Source of the DNA: Sinorhizobium numidicum
GTDB taxonomy: Bacteria > Pseudomonadota > Alphaproteobacteria > Rhizobiales > Rhizobiaceae
Direction: 5' to 3'
DNA length: 64,000 nucleotides
NCBI RefSeq assembly: GCF_029892045.1
Contig: NZ_CP120367.1
Location: forward strand, 1-64,000
Position numbers and translations under genes: made by a program. The notes beneath the pieces were generated by a model. It saw only the letters and a program-made list of their open reading frames with translations. It was not told the origin of the DNA and searched no databases. Below are positions 59,482 to 64,000 of the stretch, piece by piece. Numbering within the stretch: position 1 is the stretch's first letter; the number at the start of each line of letters is the position of its first letter.

Positions 59482-60669
59482 ATGAAGAACTTCGCCGCAG
59501 GAATCGCTATCTCGGCTCTCGCTGCCACAGGTGTAGAGGCGCAGGAAGAACGGAGACGGATCGCCCCGCTTGCCGTCTATGACGTCGCGCCAGGCCTCGG
59601 ACACTTCACTGATAGCGTCCTGTTCGGTGAGGTCTGGGAACGAACGGAACTCCCGGCTCGCGACCGAAGCCTCGTCACCCTTTCGGCGATCGTGTCCACA
59701 GGCAAGACTGCGCAGATCGCCGCTCATGTGAGCCGAGCGCTGGACAATGACGTGAAGGCTGGAGAGATCGGCGAGCTCATCACACACCTCGCGTTCTACT
59801 CCGGCTGGCCGAACGCAATCTCCGCCGTGATGGAAACCAAGAAGGTCTTCGATGAGCGCCAGATTGCACCCCTGAAGAACAGCGAGGCGGCACGCATCGA
59901 ATTGGAAGCCGCAGCCGAGGCAGCCCGTAGCGCCGCCGTCAACACCACGGTCGCACCGACGGCAGCGGCACTTGCCGATCTCACCAACCGCGTCCTCTTC
60001 GGCGAGCTCTGGCAGCGACCCGATCTGTCGGCACGCGATCGCAGCCTCGTGACGATGTCAGCCCTGATCGCAGTCGGTCAGCCGGAGCAACTACCCTTCC
60101 ACGCCAACCGCGCACTGGACAACGGCTTGTCGCAGGGTGAAGCTTCGGAGGTACTGGCGCATGTCGCTTTCTACGCCGGCTGGCCGAAAGCTATGTCCGC
60201 CGTGCCTGTCCTTAAGCAGGTTCTCGAAAACAGGAAAGCAACTCAGGTGAGCGCTCCTCAGGCAGAGCTTACGATCACTCCCGCAGGGACTGGTGCTGCG
60301 TCAGCTCCGGAGGAGTACTTCACAGGTAGCGTCCAGATCTCGGGCCGCTATCAAGCCGACGCTCCTGCGCGCATTGGCGGAGCGACCGTCTCCTTCTCGG
60401 CTGGTGCTCGCACGGCATGGCACACCCATCCTCTCGGGCAAACCCTGTTCATTGTGAGCGGGCGCGGTTGGGTCCAGAAGGAAGGTGAGGCAGTTCAGGA
60501 AGTCGGTCCGGGAGACGTCGTATGGATCCCACCGCTGATCCGGCACTGGCATGGCGCTTCCAGCAGCGAGCCGATGACGCATTTTGCAGTGGCCGAGGCG
60601 CTTGATGGAAGCTCGGTCACTTGGATGGAGAAGGTGTCCGACGAGGACTACCGTAAGGGCGTTCGATAA
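59482..60669 (+). CDS. Double carboxymuconolactone-decarboxylase-like domain fused to cupin
   Basis: The 395-residue protein has a signal peptide (about residues 1-20, ending Val-Glu-Ala). Two CMD-like domains (residues 35-130 and 155-250) repeat the pattern Leu-Phe-Gly-Glu-x-Trp ... Ala-Arg-Asp-Arg-Ser-Leu-Val-Thr ... Ala-Phe-Tyr-x-Gly-Trp-Pro. A C-terminal cupin (residues 280-380) has metal-binding His in Trp-His-Thr-His-Pro-Leu-Gly-Gln and Arg-His-Trp-His-Gly. The CxxC of peroxidase-type CMD proteins is absent. It is probably a periplasmic enzyme or binding protein of unknown substrate. Confidence 0.85.
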   Translation: MKNFAAGIAISALAATGVEAQEERRRIAPLAVYDVAPGLGHFTDSVLFGEVWERTELPARDRSLVTLSAIVSTGKTAQIAAHVSRALDNDVKAGEIGELITHLAFYSGWPNAISAVMETKKVFDERQIAPLKNSEAARIELEAAAEAARSAAVNTTVAPTAAALADLTNRVLFGELWQRPDLSARDRSLVTMSALIAVGQPEQLPFHANRALDNGLSQGEASEVLAHVAFYAGWPKAMSAVPVLKQVLENRKATQVSAPQAELTITPAGTGAASAPEEYFTGSVQISGRYQADAPARIGGATVSFSAGARTAWHTHPLGQTLFIVSGRGWVQKEGEAVQEVGPGDVVWIPPLIRHWHGASSSEPMTHFAVAEALDGSSVTWMEKVSDEDYRKGVR

Positions 60670-60904
60670 TAGAACCGAGACTGGCGGGGGGTCGAACTTC
60701 ACCCGCGCAAATCGACGTCTCAAACAAGCAGAACACGAGCACCGACCGCTATCATCTTTCTCTTTCCCGCCGCTAGTCTTGCAGCCGAGAAAGGGAGCTA
60801 AACTGGTTTCGGCGCCACCGGCTACGCTTGAGGCGGCAGCCGAACCACCTAAGACCGGCATGGGTGAGATTCCGTGCCACAAACCGGAACGGAGAGACGG
60901 GCTA

Positions 60905-61315
60905 ATGCTGAAAACAATGCTGGGCTCTGCCGCTATCACACTAGGAATGAGTGGACCCGTAATGGCTCAAGAACGTATCCTGATTTCTTCCGAATGGGGC
61001 GAGGTTACCGCCACCCTCGCCGATAATGAAGCCGCCAGATCTTTAGCTCAGATGCTGCCGGTAACGATCAACATGTCCGACCATCTCCGCCAGGAAAAGA
61101 CGGGAAACTTGCCCTCGGCACTGCCGGAGCTGACACGGCAGCGAGACTTTTCCGTCGGCACGCTCGGACTGTGGAGTTCCGACCACTTCGTGATCTACTA
61201 CCGGAGCGGTCGCGTGCCTTCGCCCGGAATCATTGTCCTTGGGCAGGCCACAGGCGATGTTTCGACATTCGACCGCCCAGGATCCGTCACCGTAACGCTC
61301 GAAGCGGCCGACTGA
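60905..61315 (+). CDS. Secreted cyclophilin-like-fold protein
   Basis: The ATG at 60905 starts a clear signal peptide (Met-Leu-Lys-Thr-Met-Leu-Gly-Ser ... Val-Met-Ala, residues 1-20), so I prefer it to longer in-frame starts. The 116-residue mature part matches the small cyclophilin-like family: Ala-Thr-Leu-Ala-Asp-Asn-Glu-Ala-Ala-Arg, Leu-Pro-Val-Thr-Ile-Asn-Met-Ser-Asp, Gly-Thr-Leu-Gly-Leu-Trp, and Ile-Val-Leu-Gly-Gln-Ala-Thr-Gly. Function in this family is poorly known. It follows the CMD-cupin gene and ends before a terminator. Confidence 0.75.
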   Translation: MLKTMLGSAAITLGMSGPVMAQERILISSEWGEVTATLADNEAARSLAQMLPVTINMSDHLRQEKTGNLPSALPELTRQRDFSVGTLGLWSSDHFVIYYRSGRVPSPGIIVLGQATGDVSTFDRPGSVTVTLEAAD

Positions 61316-61325
61316 GCGGCGCCTC

Positions 61326-61347
61326 AAGCGGGGGCCGCTCCCCGCTT
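61326..61347 (+). terminator. Hairpin after the cyclophilin-like gene
   Basis: AAGCGGGG and CCCCGCTT form a perfect 8-bp stem with a 6-base loop, 10 bases after the stop. The following tract (CTGCTTTCC) is only weakly T-rich. Confidence 0.5.
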
Positions 61348-61627
61348 CTGCTTTCCGTGACGCCGACTTAGGCAGCGGTCGAGTATGTCTGCTTTTTGGG
61401 AGCGGCAGAGTTGGCCTGTACGACCGACATGAGGGCGCAGAGCGGAAATCATTTCCGCTGTCGGCCCAAACCGGTCATTGGCAGTCGCAAAAATCCGCCG
61501 CGAAACTCCAACTTTTGCGGCGAGAATCCTCGAACGCTTTCAGGAAAGACCGGAGTGTCGCAAAAGTCAGGAATTACGCGACACGGGTCAGCAAACCAAA
61601 TCGGGACTGCGATGGATAAGGTTTAAA
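61348..61627. other. Intergenic stretch, nothing recognised
   Basis: About 280 bases between convergent genes, containing a few short palindromes (for example CGGAAATC with its near inverse) but no gene. Confidence 0.35.
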
Positions 61628-62233
61628 CTAATGCTCGTCGAACATGCCTGATGGAAGACCGTCCATGCTGTAGGTGTTTTTCTCGCGACGGTAGATCTCG
61701 AGGCCGCCTGGTCCTTTTGCCTCGGTCCACTGGTCCAAGCTCGTTCGCTCAGCCTTGTAATCAAAAAGAGGAACGCCGAAGCCGCAAGAGGTTTGCACAA
61801 GATCGATGTCTAGCCAAATGATCTGGCGGGCTCCCGATGGCTCCAATCCGTCGTAGTGACTGGCCAGAATGCTCTCGTATTCGGAGCTGTCACGATGAAT
61901 GGCCCGTCCGCGACCATAAAGCCGTAGGATCATCGGAGGCCCTGCGACTGCACAAAACATCATTGTCAGTCGGCCGTCGGCGCGCAGATGGGCGGCGGTC
62001 TCGTTGCCGCTCCCGGTCCTATCCAGGTAGACGACTGAGTTTGCATCGATCAATCGAAGACAACCGGTTTCCCGTGGTGAAATATTAACTCGAGAGCTTA
62101 CGGTGGCCGAAGCTGTGAAGAAAATGTGCTGACGGCCAATGAAGTCCTTGAGCCGAGCGTTGATGCTTTCGAATTGCTTTGCCAAGTCTGACGCGCCCCG
62201 TGTTTCATATCGAAAATAGCGGTAAATGGTCAT
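61628..62233 (-). CDS. PNPOx-like flavin-binding family protein
   Basis: The product has the pyridoxamine-5-phosphate-oxidase-like split barrel of a well-known family: Ala-Lys-Gln-Phe-Glu-Ser-Ile near the start, Gly-Arg-Gln-His-Ile-Phe-Phe, Arg-Val-Asn-Ile-Ser-Pro, Thr-Gly-Ser-Gly-Asn-Glu-Thr-Ala-Ala-His-Leu, and Val-Gln-Thr-Ser-Cys-Gly-Phe-Gly-Val-Pro. The ATG at 62233 has no clear ribosome site. A TTG at 62185, eight bases after GGGG, would start exactly where the family usually begins and may be the true start. The substrate is unknown. Confidence 0.8.
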   Translation of the reverse strand: MTIYRYFRYETRGASDLAKQFESINARLKDFIGRQHIFFTASATVSSRVNISPRETGCLRLIDANSVVYLDRTGSGNETAAHLRADGRLTMMFCAVAGPPMILRLYGRGRAIHRDSSEYESILASHYDGLEPSGARQIIWLDIDLVQTSCGFGVPLFDYKAERTSLDQWTEAKGPGGLEIYRREKNTYSMDGLPSGMFDEH

Positions 62234-62248
62234 GCGCTCGACCAGGAA

Positions 62249-62515
62249 TCAAGCATTTACTATCCGGCAGGAGTTGACTGCCGGCGCGGGCAGAAGGCAA
62301 CGGCCCGCAGGGCTGGACGCCGTTAGCCCGTATGGCGTTGGCACATCGGCTGCTTCAAGGGAGTCTAGGTCCAAACCGAGCATTCTGCTGGCGACGAAGG
62401 CAATGAGCCCAACGGCTAGTAGCGCTACCAAGAATACTGCGACGGCCTTGGCGCCCGCGTACTTGATCGTAATGCCATTTGATGGCTTAATGCATCGCTG
62501 CAGCCACCGCGACAA
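62249..62515 (-). CDS. Possible small single-span membrane protein
   Basis: A frame with a TTG start gives 88 residues with one convincing hydrophobic segment (residues 24-45, Ala-Val-Ala-Val-Phe-Leu-Val-Ala-Leu-Leu-Ala) followed by a polar tail. It lies just ahead of the PNPOx-like gene on the same strand. No strong ribosome site or family is recognised. Confidence 0.3.
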   Translation of the reverse strand: MSRWLQRCIKPSNGITIKYAGAKAVAVFLVALLAVGLIAFVASRMLGLDLDSLEAADVPTPYGLTASSPAGRCLLPAPAVNSCRIVNA

Positions 62516-62620
62516 CTTTGAACGTAGCGAAGACTATAGGTACCCAATTCATCAGTGCCCGCAGATTCGCCACGACGGCGAACCTGCGGATTGTACTTTC
62601 AGCCTGAGAGGAGCGCGGGT

Positions 62621-63223
62621 TTAAGGCGATTCGGGCGTGGAGCCTTCGTCGCGGATTGTTTTGCCTTCGACGGCTAATCGCGCACGGAGTTGGTCGATGG
62701 CACGTTGGAACACTGCCGGATCGTCCAGTGCCCGAGACAGAACAATCGCTCCCTGAATGGCGAGAACGGCGTCTTCCGAGAGGAGGCGCGCCTGCTCAGC
62801 GTCACGGCCTTGCCGGACGAGCGCTGATTGCAACGCGTCCACCCAGGCTACGAAGTAATCCCGGATGGCCTGCGCGAAGAGGTCTCGGGTGTTGGCGACA
62901 GCCAACGCACCGACGAGACAGACACGCCTGCCCGACCTGAAGTATTTCGCAGTTTCATCGAGCATTGCAGTGATGGCGGCATCGGCATCGGTCCCGTCTC
63001 GCAGGGGGGAATAGACGGAATCCTCGAACCATTGCTCAATCTCGGCAAGCACAGCCTGCACCATCTCCTCCTTCCCATTCGGGAAGAAGTGGTACAGACT
63101 GCCCTTGCCAAGGCCGGTGGCCTTGCCGATCAAGGCAAGGCTTGCACCTTCGTATCCATGTTCGCGAAATACTTCGGCCAAGGAGGCGATGGCGTCGGAT
63201 CTTTCAGCGACCATGCGGGCCAT
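62621..63223 (-). CDS. TetR-family transcriptional regulator
   Basis: The 200-residue protein has a TetR N-terminal HTH (Phe-Arg-Glu-His-Gly-Tyr-Glu-Gly-Ala-Ser-Leu-Ala-Leu-Ile-Gly-Lys-Ala-Thr-Gly, then Leu-Tyr-His-Phe-Phe) and a TetR_C-type ligand domain with Cys in Arg-Arg-Val-Cys-Leu-Val-Gly. It lies directly downstream of the DUF1348 gene, two bases from its stop, so the two form an operon that it probably represses through the palindrome near 63735. Confidence 0.9.
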   Translation of the reverse strand: MARMVAERSDAIASLAEVFREHGYEGASLALIGKATGLGKGSLYHFFPNGKEEMVQAVLAEIEQWFEDSVYSPLRDGTDADAAITAMLDETAKYFRSGRRVCLVGALAVANTRDLFAQAIRDYFVAWVDALQSALVRQGRDAEQARLLSEDAVLAIQGAIVLSRALDDPAVFQRAIDQLRARLAVEGKTIRDEGSTPESP

Positions 63224-63225
63224 GA

Positions 63226-63690
63226 TTAGAGACCCAGATCGCTGAGGCCGGGATGGTCATCCGGACGGCGGCCGAGCGGCCAATGGTACAGGCGATCGCT
63301 TTCAGCAATCGGCATTTCGTTGATGGATGCGTGGCGGTGCGCCATCAGGCCGTCCTCTGCGAATTCCCAGTTCTCGTTACCATACGCGCGGAACCACTGC
63401 CCGTTGTCGTCGCGATATTCGTAAGCGTACCGTACAGCGATGCGGTTGCCGGTGAAAGCCCAGAGCTCCTTGATGAGGCGATATTCATGCTCCTTGTTCC
63501 ACTTGCGTGTCAGAAATGCCTGGGCTTCTTCGCGGTTGGTCGCGAATTCGACGCGGTTCCGCCAGCGGGTATCGACCGTGTAGGCGAGGGCGACCTTGGC
63601 GGCATCGCGGCTGTTCCAGCCGTCTTCGGCCAGGCGGACCTTTTCGATAGCAGTTTCGCGGGTGAACGGGGGGAGAGGAGGACGTGACAT
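63226..63690 (-). CDS. DUF1348 (NTF2-like) protein
   Basis: The 154-residue protein has the DUF1348 layout: [35 protein letters not shown], and a terminal His-Arg-His-Ala-Ser-Ile-Asn-Glu. The fold is SnoaL/NTF2-like; it may bind or transform a small molecule. It is the first gene of an operon with the TetR regulator. Confidence 0.9.
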   Translation of the reverse strand: MSRPPLPPFTRETAIEKVRLAEDGWNSRDAAKVALAYTVDTRWRNRVEFATNREEAQAFLTRKWNKEHEYRLIKELWAFTGNRIAVRYAYEYRDDNGQWFRAYGNENWEFAEDGLMAHRHASINEMPIAESDRLYHWPLGRRPDDHPGLSDLGL

Positions 63691-63717
63691 GTTGATTTTC
63701 CTTTGTAAATCGTTGCG

Positions 63718-63756
63718 GTGTACTGTTCGGTAAAGACTTTACTGATTGGTACAGTA
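63718..63756. promoter_or_regulatory. Palindromic operator upstream of DUF1348-tetR
   Basis: TGTACTG with GGTAAAG, and their approximate inverses CTTTACT and GGTACA, are arranged around a single central base about 30 bases before the DUF1348 start codon. An imperfect palindrome of this length next to a tetR gene is a likely TetR operator. Confidence 0.5.
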
Positions 63757-63759
63757 GCT

Positions 63760-64000
63760 ATGATGATTTTGGCTGTCAACGGGTTTTTTGCGGTGTCGCG
63801 AAAAATTTTATGACGAGCGATTCTCCGGCTCGAACCGCGGGTGATGCCCTGCTGGCCCCAAGGCCAGGATGGTCATCCGCTGCGGCCATGGTCCGCCGAG
63901 CACCCTCGCCTGCCATTGCAACATGGCGCGGCGAGGCCCGTTTAACTGCGACTTTCTCAGCGCAACGCGCGGGCCATCGAAACCGCTCATGCTGGCTATG
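63760..64000. other. End of window, no supported gene
   Basis: A minus-strand frame of 60 codons is open here but has no recognisable family or ribosome site. The adjoining gene may lie beyond the window. Confidence 0.3.

Noticed and set aside
63808..63990. 60-codon minus-strand frame at the window end
   Set aside because: It has no ribosome site and no recognisable family; probably chance in GC-rich DNA.
1..64000. tRNA, rRNA or CRISPR features
   Set aside because: I looked for T-arm motifs, ribosomal sequence and regularly spaced repeats and saw none; the periodic repeats at 2.8-4.1 kb are curlin coding repeats.

Overview
The window looks like chromosomal or megaplasmid DNA of a GC-rich alphaproteobacterium of the Rhizobiales (Mesorhizobium/Rhizobium-like). 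The evidence is the rhizobial-type intergenic hairpin repeat near 4.2 kb, CsgH/curlin genes, a DUF1476 gene, a DUF3309-like micro-protein, an HWE histidine kinase and the IS110 elements. No rRNA, tRNA or CRISPR array was seen. Much of 2-41 kb is accessory DNA with frameshifted genes, IS fragments and a broken mobilisation module. Four copies of a 46-bp repeat with a dif-like core lie at 2.1, 27.6, 37.3 and 40.8 kb, all in the same orientation.

Layout. 1-6.9 kb: secreted TPR protein, decayed two-gene unit, curlin/CsgH/curlin locus, PHB-depolymerase-type esterase with a CopG-type regulator. 7.2-8.4 kb: first IS110 copy. 8.4-11.2 kb: large ACP/acyl-AMP ligase/acyltransferase protein. 11.4-16.6 kb: micro-protein, broken DUF1476 gene, broken serine recombinase with ParB-like genes, TerC-type membrane protein. 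16.6-24.4 kb: GMC oxidoreductase between two paralogues, many gene remnants, zinc-ribbon and extensin-like genes, and a relaxase fragment abutting a truncated methyltransferase. 24.6-27 kb: aldo/keto reductase and LysR. 27.9-29.0 kb: second IS110 copy.

29.7-36.6 kb holds a RiPP-like locus: a split copper-amine-oxidase-like pair, a full-length LanB dehydratase on the opposite strand, and a 98-residue candidate precursor followed by a JmjC/cupin oxygenase. No LanC or dedicated transporter is present. 36.8-40.4 kb carries remnants, an HWE kinase and a redoxin.

42.6-54.2 kb is the most striking region. A tightly packed, mostly ATGA-coupled ten-gene operon, with a divergent MocR regulator, encodes an MFS exporter, a saccharopine-dehydrogenase-like enzyme, a lysine N-hydroxylase-like flavoprotein, a cupin-methionyl-tRNA-synthetase didomain protein of the N-N bond-forming (hydrazine synthetase) type, a KamA-like radical SAM protein, a SpeD-like pyruvoyl decarboxylase, an isopenicillin-N-synthase-like oxygenase, an alanine-dehydrogenase-like enzyme (frameshifted) and two methyltransferases. 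The last methyltransferase is fused to the C-terminal half of a LysR regulator. I infer a hydrazine-containing natural product; the combination of tailoring genes is not one I recognise.

54.3-64 kb: a terminator, a nearly intact tyrosine recombinase with a late stop codon, then ordinary metabolic or stress genes (LysR/MFS divergon, hydrolase, SDR, CMD-cupin, cyclophilin-like, PNPOx-like, TetR/DUF1348).
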